From JAVBPA01 sp031549925 (GTDB lineage Bacteria; Bacillota; Clostridia; Oscillospirales; CAG-272), in assembly GCA_031549925.1 (NCBI GenBank), contig JAVBPA010000061.1:1-16676 (forward strand): a DNA stretch of 16,676 nt, read 5' to 3'. Of this stretch, positions 7,141-14,574 are shown piece after piece (the stretch's first letter is position 1; each line of letters begins with the position of its first letter). Made by a program: the position numbers and the translations under genes. A model generated the notes under the pieces. The model saw only the letters and a program-made list of their open reading frames with translations. It had not been told where the DNA came from and searched no databases.

Positions 7141-8319
7141 ATGATTAAATCTTATACCGCTTTCACTGCCGAAGTAGACGATATTGATTATGCTGTCGAT
7201 GATATAAAAAAACAACTTCCTCCTATGAATACACTTCTTAAAAATTCGGTCGGAATTATAAGCTGTTACGCAGATTTTATTGATACCGGTGTTTATGCGG
7301 CAATATGCGAAAGTTTACCTTTTGATATTGTAGGCACAACAACGATCTTTTCAGCTGTTGAGGGGAGCAGTGATGAAATTATATTAAGTCTCATGATATT
7401 AACCAGTGACGATGTATATTTTTCCGTCGGTCTTTCCGATGAAATTTTAACAAAAGATGAAAATTTTCTTCGAGCCGCTTATGATAACGCTTCCTCGCTT
7501 CTTCCTGAAAAACCCTCTCTAATTTTAAGTTACGCACCGTTGCTGATGAATATAGGAAGTGATTATTTTGTTCAAGCTTTTGATATTATTTCAGGCGGAA
7601 TTCCGAATTTCGGAAAAGTAGCGGTAGATCATAACGATGATTATCATAATTCCAAAGTTCTTTGCAAAAAAGAAGCATATTCAAACCGTTACGCGTTTAT
7701 TCTAATCAGCGGGAATGTACATCCTAAATTTTACATAGCCGGTATTTCAAATGAAAAAATATTTAAAGAAAAAGGTGTTGTAACCTCATCCAGCGGTACC
7801 CAGCTCCATACCGTTAATAATAGACCTGTCAGCGATTATCTTGAAAGTCTCGGTCTTAAGAAAAATCAAGACGGTTCAATTACGGGAATAAATTCTTTTC
7901 CTTTCATTGTTGATTTAAATGACGGTATGCTGCCTGTAATACGCGCTATGTTCGCACTTACTCCGGAAGGTTATGCGGTTTGCGGAGGTGAAATTCCGGT
8001 GGGAGCTGTATTGTCTGTAGGTTCTTTCAATAGTTCGGTGGTAATATCCACAACCGAAAAAATGATTCGTGAGGTTGTAGATTCAGGCTCGCATGATTGT
8101 GCGATTTGTTACTCCTGTATCGGCCGTTATTTTTATCTTGGTTATAACTGTTTTGAAGAAATAGAAAAAATAAAATCATTGCTGGATAATACCGGAACTC
8201 CTTATATATTTTCGTATGCAGGTTCTGAAATATGTCCGGTATACAAAAGCGAAGATCCGACGAATGAAACCACTTTAAATCGCAGTCATAATATCACTTG
8301 TATAATGTGTACATTATAA
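7141..8319 (+). CDS. FIST-domain sensor protein (FIST_N + FIST_C)
   Basis: A 392-residue soluble protein without signal peptide or membrane segment. The N-terminal part (about 25-215) has the FIST_N pattern: a series of short beta strands with GIISCYADF, DIVGTTTIFSAVEG and LSYAPL. The C-terminal part (about 225-370) matches FIST_C: VNNRPVSDYLESLGL, then FPFIVDL, GEIPVGAVLSVGS, a CAICYSCIGRYFYLG segment and IFSYAGSEICPV near the end. FIST proteins are predicted ligand-binding sensors (small molecules such as amino acids) found next to signalling proteins; direct biochemistry is scarce. AAAGGAG at 7127-7133 sits 7 bases before ATG 7141. The gene lies between the HD-GYP regulator and a kinase with no transmembrane sensor, so it probably supplies that kinase's input. 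Cysteines cluster in the C-terminal third (CAICYSC, MCTL), which may allow redox or metal sensing; that is speculation. Confidence 0.88.
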   Translation: MIKSYTAFTAEVDDIDYAVDDIKKQLPPMNTLLKNSVGIISCYADFIDTGVYAAICESLPFDIVGTTTIFSAVEGSSDEIILSLMILTSDDVYFSVGLSDEILTKDENFLRAAYDNASSLLPEKPSLILSYAPLLMNIGSDYFVQAFDIISGGIPNFGKVAVDHNDDYHNSKVLCKKEAYSNRYAFILISGNVHPKFYIAGISNEKIFKEKGVVTSSSGTQLHTVNNRPVSDYLESLGLKKNQDGSITGINSFPFIVDLNDGMLPVIRAMFALTPEGYAVCGGEIPVGAVLSVGSFNSSVVISTTEKMIREVVDSGSHDCAICYSCIGRYFYLGYNCFEEIEKIKSLLDNTGTPYIFSYAGSEICPVYKSEDPTNETTLNRSHNITCIMCTL

Positions 8320-8355
8320 GTTTTACTATTCTTATACAAAAAGGGGATGCAATGT

Positions 8356-10830
8356 ATGACGGAAGGAATTGAAACAGATTTATCGCTGGAAGAAGAGAAT
8401 AAAAAACTCATCCGTGAAAACAAGCATCTTACACGTGAGTTGGAACGTCAGCGAAGTATTAACAAACGAAGTCAAATAAACGCGGAAGCAAACGCAAATC
8501 TTAATATGATTGTTACAAAAGAAAAATCACGTTTGGAACAATATATGAATTTATTACTGACAAACTGTCCGGATATTATTCTTTTGTTCGACCGCGAAGG
8601 TAAAATTGTGTATGCGAGTGATTCATTTTTACGAAACAGCAATATATCTGCCGAAAGTTTAATAAGAGGTAAAACTCTCCGCGATCTCTTGACCCCTTAT
8701 GTAAACGAAGTGTTTCTTGATCATATTGACGGATTATTTCAGCGTACCCTTGTGGAAATGCTGCGTTCAGAAACAGATTCTGAAATTGATTTCGGACTCG
8801 GCGGAGGGAAACGCCACTTTATTATCCAAATCACTCCTATGATCGGAGATAATAATCAAATTGAAGGCGCAATGGCAATTCTATATGACACGACAGAACT
8901 TGCGCGTGCAAGAGATGAAGCTGAACGCGCGAGACAATTAGCCGAACAATCAACAAAATTCAAAAGTGAATTTTTATCCCGTATGAGTCATGAAATGCGT
9001 ACTCCTTTGAATGCAATTATTGGAATGAGCGGAATTGCTCAAAGAACTTCCGATATTACGCGTATTCAATATTCGCTGACGAAAGTTAATGAAGCATCTC
9101 AGCACTTGCTTGGTGTAATCAATGATATTCTTGATATATCAAAAATTGAAGCCGGTAAATTTGATTTGGTATATGATGAGTTTGATTTTGAAAAAATGCT
9201 TCAGCGTGTTATAAACGTAAACAATTTCCGTGTCGAAGAAAAGCATCAGCAATTAATGGTTCACATTGACCCTAATATTCCTCCTTTTCTTATCGGCGAC
9301 GACCAGCGTTTGGCTCAAGTACTTACAAATTTACTTTCCAATGCGATTAAATTTACCGATGATAACGGCTTTATTACTATCAACGCAACTCATTTGGATG
9401 TTATTGATGATAATAACATTATACTTTTCGAAGTAATTGATACGGGTATAGGTATAACAGAGGAACAAATCAGTAGATTGTTTAAAAATTTTGAACAAGC
9501 TGACGGTAGTACTTCACGAAAATACGGAGGAACAGGTCTCGGTCTTGCTATATGTAAACATATCATCGAAATGATGGATGGTAAAATATGGGTGGAATCC
9601 GATTATGGAAAGGGATCAGCTTTTAAGTTTGAAATTCCTTTAAAAAAAGGAAACGGTATAACGAAAAAATTACTGCGGAACGACATTAATTTACATAATC
9701 TGCGTATATTGGCAGTAGATGATTCTCCGGAAGTAATTGATTATATGAAACTGCTTATGAACCGTAACAATATTTTAATTGATACAGCTTCTAACGCAGA
9801 AGAAGCTCTTGTTAAAATATCCCAGAATAAACCATATGATATTTATTTTATCGATTGGTTTATGCCCGGAATGAACGGTATAGATCTTTCAAAACGCATT
9901 AAACAATCAGATATTTTACGTCATTCCATTGTAATTATGATATCATCAACCGATTGGGATAGAATTGCCAAGGAAGCTAAATCAGTTGGGGTAAACAGAT
10001 TTTTATCTAAACCGCTTTTCCCTTCCGATATATTTGACTGTATTAATGAATGTCTCGGAACAGAAATTACAAAAACGGACCCGGTGGAAAAAATCGAAAT
10101 GGATGTATTTGAAGGTTACCGGATTTTATTGGCTGAAGATATTGATATAAACCGTGAAATTATCATTACTTTATTGGAACCGACTCTTTTAAAAATTGAT
10201 TGCGCGGTAAACGGAAAAGAAGCACTGGAATTTTTTAGAGCCGCTCCGGATGACTATGATTTGATTTTTATGGATGTTCAAATGCCGTTAATGGACGGTT
10301 TGGAAGCAACGCAGCGTATTCGCAATCTCAATATACCCAAAGCCAAAACTATTCCCATCATTGCTATGACATCTAATGTATTCCGCGAAGACGTTGAAAA
10401 ATGTCTGGCAGCAGGTATGAGCGGACATGTAGGTAAACCTATTGATATAAAAGAGGTGTTAACGCAATTGCACAAATATTTGGAAGTGAATAAAAATTTC
10501 ATTAAAGAAGAATTAATTCAATATGAGCAGGGACTGGCCAGAATCATGGGTAATGAAAAAATGTATAAAAGACTCCTTGGTATATTTTTAAAAGATCCGA
10601 ATATAGCTGCTTTGGAGGAAGCGGTAAAATCGGGAAATATTGAAAAAGCCGCGGAAAGTTCGCACGCAATTAAGGGAATCGCGGGAAACTTATCTCTTGG
10701 TCCGCTTTATAACATTGTAACTGCTTTTCATTCCGAATTAAAATCCGGAAAATTGAATCACACAACATCAGAACTTTACTTTTCCACTTTAAAAGCAACT
10801 GTTCAAGCTGTTCAAAATTTGCTGCAATAA
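8356..10830 (+). CDS. Soluble hybrid histidine kinase (coiled coil-PAS-HisKA-HATPase-REC-REC-HPt)
   Basis: An 824-residue kinase with no membrane segment. It begins with a charged coiled coil (about 8-60), then PAS (about 60-180), HisKA with SHEMRTP and His212, HATPase (NLLSNAIKFT, DTGIGIT, GGTGLGL), REC1 (AVDDSPE, Asp500 in FIDWFMPG), REC2 (AEDIDINRE, Asp640 in FMDVQMPLMDG) and a C-terminal HPt domain with SSHAIKGIAGNL, where His770 is the transfer histidine. All catalytic and phospho-accepting residues are present, so a full His-Asp-His-Asp relay is possible, with the HD-GYP receiver as likely end target. ATG 8356 is chosen because AAGGGG (8341-8346) is 9 bases upstream; the earlier in-frame ATG 8347 abuts that ribosome site. 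It starts 36 bases after the FIST gene with no terminator between. Its kinase core is a near paralogue of the membrane kinase at 1820. Confidence 0.94.
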   Translation: MTEGIETDLSLEEENKKLIRENKHLTRELERQRSINKRSQINAEANANLNMIVTKEKSRLEQYMNLLLTNCPDIILLFDREGKIVYASDSFLRNSNISAESLIRGKTLRDLLTPYVNEVFLDHIDGLFQRTLVEMLRSETDSEIDFGLGGGKRHFIIQITPMIGDNNQIEGAMAILYDTTELARARDEAERARQLAEQSTKFKSEFLSRMSHEMRTPLNAIIGMSGIAQRTSDITRIQYSLTKVNEASQHLLGVINDILDISKIEAGKFDLVYDEFDFEKMLQRVINVNNFRVEEKHQQLMVHIDPNIPPFLIGDDQRLAQVLTNLLSNAIKFTDDNGFITINATHLDVIDDNNIILFEVIDTGIGITEEQISRLFKNFEQADGSTSRKYGGTGLGLAICKHIIEMMDGKIWVESDYGKGSAFKFEIPLKKGNGITKKLLRNDINLHNLRILAVDDSPEVIDYMKLLMNRNNILIDTASNAEEALVKISQNKPYDIYFIDWFMPGMNGIDLSKRIKQSDILRHSIVIMISSTDWDRIAKEAKSVGVNRFLSKPLFPSDIFDCINECLGTEITKTDPVEKIEMDVFEGYRILLAEDIDINREIIITLLEPTLLKIDCAVNGKEALEFFRAAPDDYDLIFMDVQMPLMDGLEATQRIRNLNIPKAKTIPIIAMTSNVFREDVEKCLAAGMSGHVGKPIDIKEVLTQLHKYLEVNKNFIKEELIQYEQGLARIMGNEKMYKRLLGIFLKDPNIAALEEAVKSGNIEKAAESSHAIKGIAGNLSLGPLYNIVTAFHSELKSGKLNHTTSELYFSTLKATVQAVQNLLQ

Positions 10831-10878
10831 AATTTATTTGAAAATAAAACCACAAAAACGAAAAGGAGGCGGAAAATT

Positions 10879-11235
10879 ATGTATAGTATATCCGGAAATA
10901 AATTATTATCCGGAGGAAACGTTAAAAAGATTTCTTTTTTACGTATTATTTCCATAATCCTTTTTATTTGTATTATTTCTGTCTCTGTATTTTCTGTATA
11001 TTTTATTAATACCCACGCAAATCACATACATATAAACAATAATTTCAGCGGAGTATGTATAATTTGTGCCAAAATTGCTACAGTTCAAAATATATTAAAG
11101 CAATTATTATCCGTACTTTTGATTTCAAAAAGCATTTCCTCTGTTATTTTTGTGCTCATTTTATATCATAAAAACACGGAAAATAAACATATATTTTTCA
11201 CTCTTACGGATATAAAAACCAGACTTAATAATTGA
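10879..11235 (+). CDS. Small His/Cys membrane protein of a zinc-transport locus
   Basis: A 118-residue protein with two hydrophobic segments (about 20-43 and 78-97). The loop between them carries His and Cys residues: HANHIHI followed by GVCIICAKI, so several potential zinc ligands lie close together. The chain ends KTRLNN. I recall small clostridial proteins next to zinc ABC genes with the pattern H-D-C-x-G-x-x-C-x-x-C and a C-terminal VRLNN-like end; this looks like a divergent member, but that is memory, not a search. The ribosome site AGGAGG (10864-10869) is 9 bases before ATG 10879. It begins 48 bases after the soluble kinase with no visible promoter or terminator between, so it may be read through from upstream. 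Its job is unknown; zinc binding or assisting the transporter is plausible. Confidence 0.75.
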   Translation: MYSISGNKLLSGGNVKKISFLRIISIILFICIISVSVFSVYFINTHANHIHINNNFSGVCIICAKIATVQNILKQLLSVLLISKSISSVIFVLILYHKNTENKHIFFTLTDIKTRLNN

Positions 11236-11245
11236 AATATTTTTT

Positions 11246-11323
11246 TACAAGGAACAAAATAGCTTTTTTGTAATTGGATGATATTGTCCATTTACATACA
11301 AAGTTTTGTTTCCTTGTATTTTT
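11246..11323 (+). terminator. Long imperfect hairpin with U-tract before znuA
   Basis: Arms 11246-11278 and 11287-11318 pair in blocks: TACAAGGAA, CAAAA, CTTT, TGTAA and TGGA against their complements, about 27 base pairs with small bulges, around loop TGATATTG. TTTTT (11319-11323) follows directly, as in an intrinsic terminator. The stem is much longer and more AT-rich than usual, so it could instead be an attenuator, an operator region or a small mobile-element relic. It is the only structure between the small membrane gene and znuA. Confidence 0.55.
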
Positions 11324-11365
11324 ATGCCCTAATAAAATTTTATGAATTATAGAGGTTATATAAAA

Positions 11366-12313
11366 ATGAAAAAAATAATCATTGTTTTTATGGTTTTTCT
11401 TTTAACTGTTTCGTTTTCCGCATGCAAAAAATCTAACGAAAACGAAGAAAATACGCAATATAATTTAGATATTGTTACAACTATTTTTGCTCCTTATGAT
11501 TTTGCGAGGCAAATAACCGGAGGAAAAGCTTCTCTTACAATGCTTCTTCCTCCGGGAGCCGAAAGTCATTCATACGAACCGACTCCGCTTGATATTATTA
11601 AAATCCAAAATTGTGATATCTTTATTTATGTTGGCGGTGAATCTGACGAATGGATAAAAGATATTCTGGAATCGATGGATACAGATAAAATTAAAATTAT
11701 AACTTTAATGGATTGCGTTGAAACAGTGGAAGAAAAAATCGTAGAAGGTATGGAAGAAGAAGAGGAGGAAAATGAAAATGAACAGGAGCTTGACGAACAT
11801 GTTTGGACTTCCCCTAAAAACGCAAAACTAATCGTACAGAAAATATCCGAAATCCTCTGTGAAACTGATACGGAAAATGCGAAATCTTATTCTGAAAATA
11901 CAAGTGCTTATATAAATGAATTGGATAATTTGGACAAAAAATTCCAAAATATTGTTGATTCCGCTTCACGTCACACTATTATATTCGGAGATCGTTTTCC
12001 GTTTCGGTATTTAGCAGATTTATACGGTCTCGAATATTACGCGGCTTTTCCCGGATGTTCTACCGAAACGGAGGCAAGCGCAAAAACAATAAAATTTTTA
12101 ATTGATAAAATAAAAGATGAAAAAATTCCGGTTGTATTTCATTTGGAATTATCTAATAAAAAAATAACGGAAACTATAAAGGAATCTACCGGAGCTGAAG
12201 TTTTACTCCTGCACGCCTGCCACAATATATCAAAAACTGATTTTGACAGCGGAATCGGTTATATGGAACTAATGAATCAAAATGCGGAAAACTTAAAGGA
12301 GGCGTTAAAATAA
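11366..12313 (+). CDS. znuA: Zinc ABC transporter substrate-binding lipoprotein
   Basis: A 315-residue ZnuA/AdcA-type protein (cluster A-I metal binder). The signal peptide ends in lipobox FSAC with Cys20, giving a membrane-anchored extracellular lipoprotein. Metal-binding features are ESHSYEPTP (His68) and DEHVWTSP (His145). An acidic Glu/Asn loop (about 124-144) takes the place of the His-rich loop. The third position is GDRFPFRYLADLYGLEY (Asp209/Arg210) instead of the usual His, and ALLLHACHNIS carries His283/His286 near the end. I associate this GDRFPFR/CHN version with a clostridial subgroup. ATG 11366 is preferred over 11342: AGAGG (11351-11355) is 10 bases upstream and the signal peptide then starts MKKIIIVF. 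It sits 1 base before the ATPase gene and so is cotranscribed with it. Zinc is the likely substrate; manganese is not excluded. Confidence 0.9.
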   Translation: MKKIIIVFMVFLLTVSFSACKKSNENEENTQYNLDIVTTIFAPYDFARQITGGKASLTMLLPPGAESHSYEPTPLDIIKIQNCDIFIYVGGESDEWIKDILESMDTDKIKIITLMDCVETVEEKIVEGMEEEEEENENEQELDEHVWTSPKNAKLIVQKISEILCETDTENAKSYSENTSAYINELDNLDKKFQNIVDSASRHTIIFGDRFPFRYLADLYGLEYYAAFPGCSTETEASAKTIKFLIDKIKDEKIPVVFHLELSNKKITETIKESTGAEVLLLHACHNISKTDFDSGIGYMELMNQNAENLKEALK

Positions 12314-12314
12314 C

Positions 12315-13040
12315 ATGGCTTTACTGGCTTGTCAAAACGTTTCTTTTGCGTATGAAGGTAACATTGTTGTAAAAGAACTTAATTTTGAAGTTAATAGCGG
12401 CGATTATTTGTGTATTATAGGCGAAAACGGTTCGGGTAAATCCACTCTTATAAAAGGCTTGCTTAAACTGAAAAGTCCTCAAACAGGAAGCGTTTTGATA
12501 GGCGATGGTCTGCGTACAAACGAAATCGGATACTTGCCTCAACAAACAGCGGCTCAAAAGGATTTTCCGGCAAGCGCATATGAAGTAATTCTTTCAGGCC
12601 GTCTCAGCGCACGTGGAATTCTCCCTTTTTATTCAAAAAAAGATAAATTAATTGCCGAAGAAAATATAAATAAACTTGATATAAATTCATTACGAAACAG
12701 ATGCTACCGTGAATTATCCGGCGGACAGCAGCAACGCGTTCTTTTAGCAAGAGCGCTTTGCGCCACAAAAAAATTAATTTTATTGGACGAACCTGCCGCC
12801 GGTCTCGACCCTATAGTAACTCAGGAACTTTACCGTTTGATTAATGTCATAAACCGGGAAACCGGTATTACTATTATAATGGTATCACATGATATTTCAA
12901 ACGCTTTAAAATTTTCAACTCATATACTTCATCTTAAAAATAAACAAGTATTTTTCGGGAAAACCGAAGATTACATAAAATCAGAAACAGGAATTAATTT
13001 TACAAGAAACAGCAATTCGGGAGATAAAGATAATGATTAA
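12315..13040 (+). CDS. znuC: Zinc ABC transporter ATP-binding protein
   Basis: A 241-residue ABC ATPase. It has Walker A GENGSGKST (about residues 38-46), a Q-loop in YLPQQ, the signature LSGGQQQR, Walker B LILLDEP and a switch His in MVSHD. AAAGGAGG (12295-12302) lies 12 bases before ATG 12315, overlapping the end of znuA. Its end overlaps the permease gene by 8 bases. Placement between binding protein and permease marks it as the energy subunit of the metal importer. Confidence 0.93.
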   Translation: MALLACQNVSFAYEGNIVVKELNFEVNSGDYLCIIGENGSGKSTLIKGLLKLKSPQTGSVLIGDGLRTNEIGYLPQQTAAQKDFPASAYEVILSGRLSARGILPFYSKKDKLIAEENINKLDINSLRNRCYRELSGGQQQRVLLARALCATKKLILLDEPAAGLDPIVTQELYRLINVINRETGITIIMVSHDISNALKFSTHILHLKNKQVFFGKTEDYIKSETGINFTRNSNSGDKDND

Positions 13041-13860
13041 TATATTAACTGAAATGTTTTCATATGTTTTTTTAGTACGTGCCGTCATTGTCGGATTGCT
13101 TGTTTCTCTTTGTGCTTCCCTGCTTGGGGTTAGTCTTGTTTTAAAGCGTTATTCAATGATAGGAGACGGGCTTTCCCATGTAGGTTTCGGTACGCTGGCT
13201 ATCGCTACCGCTATGAATGCCGCACCTCTTATGGTTTCGATTCCAGTCGTTGTTTTAGCGGCATTCTTTCTTTTGAGGATCAGTGAAAACAGCAAAATAA
13301 AAGGGGACGCGGCTATTGCCTTAATTTCTACAAGTTCACTGGCTATCGGTGTAATTGTAGTTTCACTGACAACAGGTATGAATACCGATGTATGTAATTA
13401 TATGTTCGGCAGTATACTTGCAATGAGTAAAAGCGATGTTTATTTAAGTATTATAATGGCAGTTATTGTTTTAATATTATTTATATTTTTCTATAATAAA
13501 ATTTTCGCAATTACTTTTGACGAAACATTTGCCCGCGCGACAGGAACTAAAGCGGAGCTCTACAATATATTGATAGCGTTTTTAACGGCTATAATAATTG
13601 TACTCGGAATGAGAATGATGGGAGCTTTGCTTATATCAAGTCTTATTATATTTCCAGCTCTTACTTCCATGCGTGTATGTAAAAAATTCAAAAGCGTTAC
13701 AATTTGTTCAGCCATAGTTTCAATAATATGTTTTTTTTGCGGGGTTGTAATTTCTTATGTATACGCTACACCTACGGGAGCCAGTGTGGTTATTGTAAAT
13801 GTAATATTCTTTTTAATGTTTTGGGGAATTAATATCATATTTAGGAGGAAAAAAGCATGA
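13033..13860 (+). CDS. znuB: Zinc ABC transporter permease
   Basis: A 275-residue polytopic membrane protein of the ZnuB/ABC-3 family, with about eight hydrophobic segments. Recognisable family stretches are LVLKRYSMIGDGLSHVGFG, AFLTAIIIVLGMRMMGALLISSLIIFPALTS and a late PTGASVVIVN helix. It overlaps znuC by 8 bases and the next lipoprotein gene by 4 bases (ATGA), showing translational coupling. The ribosome site GGGAGA (13019-13024) is 8 bases upstream. Confidence 0.93.
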   Translation: MINILTEMFSYVFLVRAVIVGLLVSLCASLLGVSLVLKRYSMIGDGLSHVGFGTLAIATAMNAAPLMVSIPVVVLAAFFLLRISENSKIKGDAAIALISTSSLAIGVIVVSLTTGMNTDVCNYMFGSILAMSKSDVYLSIIMAVIVLILFIFFYNKIFAITFDETFARATGTKAELYNILIAFLTAIIIVLGMRMMGALLISSLIIFPALTSMRVCKKFKSVTICSAIVSIICFFCGVVISYVYATPTGASVVIVNVIFFLMFWGINIIFRRKKA

Positions 13861-14396
13861 ATAAAATATTTTTTATTAAGTTAATCAGTTTGATTCTATT
13901 AATCAGCGTGATTCTATTACCAGGTTGTTCTGAAAAACCCTCTGAATCAGATATATCAGCCGGTAATAAATCCGATTTATCTGATACAGCAAATGAAATA
14001 TCACAAAATAACGATGAAACAACCACCGAAGCATCATCTGAAGTTATAACTATCAAAGAAAAAATGTTTATCGCTCAAACAAATGAAATATATTATAACG
14101 CTGATGATTATCTGGGAAAAACCATATCATACGAAGGTATTTTTGATACTTACACAGCAGAAGACAGCGGAACGGTATATTATTCTGTTATACGTTACGG
14201 TCCGGGCTGCTGCGGCTTTGACGCCAACGCCGGTTTTGAGGTAATATGGGATAGTGAATATCCTCAGGAAAACGACTGGGTCGAAGTTACAGGTATTTTA
14301 GAGGAATACAGCGAACACGGCTTAAAATATCTGCGTCTCAGGTTATCATCTCTTGATGTTTTGACAACCAGGGGAGAAGAATATGTGTCGCAGTAA
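13857..14396 (+). CDS. Zinc-operon lipoprotein resembling the YcgQ/DUF1980 C-terminal domain
   Basis: A 179-residue lipoprotein: lipobox LPGC (Cys24), a Ser/Asp/Glu-rich linker (about 25-62) and a beta-rich domain (about 65-179). The core contains RYGPGCCGFDANAGFEVIW and DWVEVTGILEEY. This resembles the C-terminal part of the YcgQ/TIGR03943 family (DUF1980), which occurs near zinc-regulated permeases and GTPases. The adjacent cysteines in GPGCCG are candidate metal ligands. It overlaps znuB by 4 bases with AGGAGG (13843-13848) 8 bases upstream, so it is the last gene of the zinc operon. An extracellular role in zinc capture or delivery is inferred. The signal peptide contains an 18-base tandem duplication. 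Confidence 0.82.
   Translation: MNKIFFIKLISLILLISVILLPGCSEKPSESDISAGNKSDLSDTANEISQNNDETTTEASSEVITIKEKMFIAQTNEIYYNADDYLGKTISYEGIFDTYTAEDSGTVYYSVIRYGPGCCGFDANAGFEVIWDSEYPQENDWVEVTGILEEYSEHGLKYLRLRLSSLDVLTTRGEEYVSQ
13881..13916 (+). repeat. 18-base tandem duplication inside a signal peptide
   Basis: TTAATCAGTTTGATTCTA (13881-13898) is followed directly by TTAATCAGCGTGATTCTA (13899-13916), 16 of 18 bases identical. It encodes LISLIL-LISVIL, lengthening the hydrophobic core of the lipoprotein signal peptide by two helical turns in frame. Confidence 0.85.
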
Positions 14397-14517
14397 GTTA
14401 AATTATTATAATGAATATAAAATCTACCGAATATCATAAAAAATTTAAATATTAAATTGAAAATTCCGCTCAACCTGCAGTTAAGTTATTGTAACAAAAA
14501 CATAAATTAATACAAGC

Positions 14518-14546
14518 TGTACATATAAGTTTTTATACAATATAAT
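14518..14546 (+). promoter_or_regulatory. Predicted promoter of the XRE fusion gene
   Basis: TGTACA (14518-14523), a 17-base spacer and TATAAT (14541-14546). The -35 matches the consensus at 4 of 6 positions and the -10 is perfect. Transcription would start near 14553, leaving a short leader with the AAAGGAG ribosome site at 14561-14567. Confidence 0.5.
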
Positions 14547-14549
14547 TGT
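14537..14549. promoter_or_regulatory. Small palindrome over the -10 box, candidate operator
   Basis: ACAAT-ATA-ATTGT at 14537-14549 is an inverted repeat of 5-base arms covering the -10 box of the XRE gene. XRE-type regulators often repress themselves through such sites, so this is a candidate autoregulatory operator. The DNA is AT-rich and the palindrome short, so chance is possible. Confidence 0.3.
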
Positions 14550-14574
14550 TATATATATAAAAAGGAGCGGTTTT

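Noticed and set aside
8347..8349. Earlier ATG for the soluble kinase
   Set aside because: It directly abuts its own ribosome site; ATG 8356 has 9-base spacing.
11342..11344. Earlier ATG for znuA
   Set aside because: It would put charged and polar residues before the signal peptide and has no ribosome site; ATG 11366 fits both.
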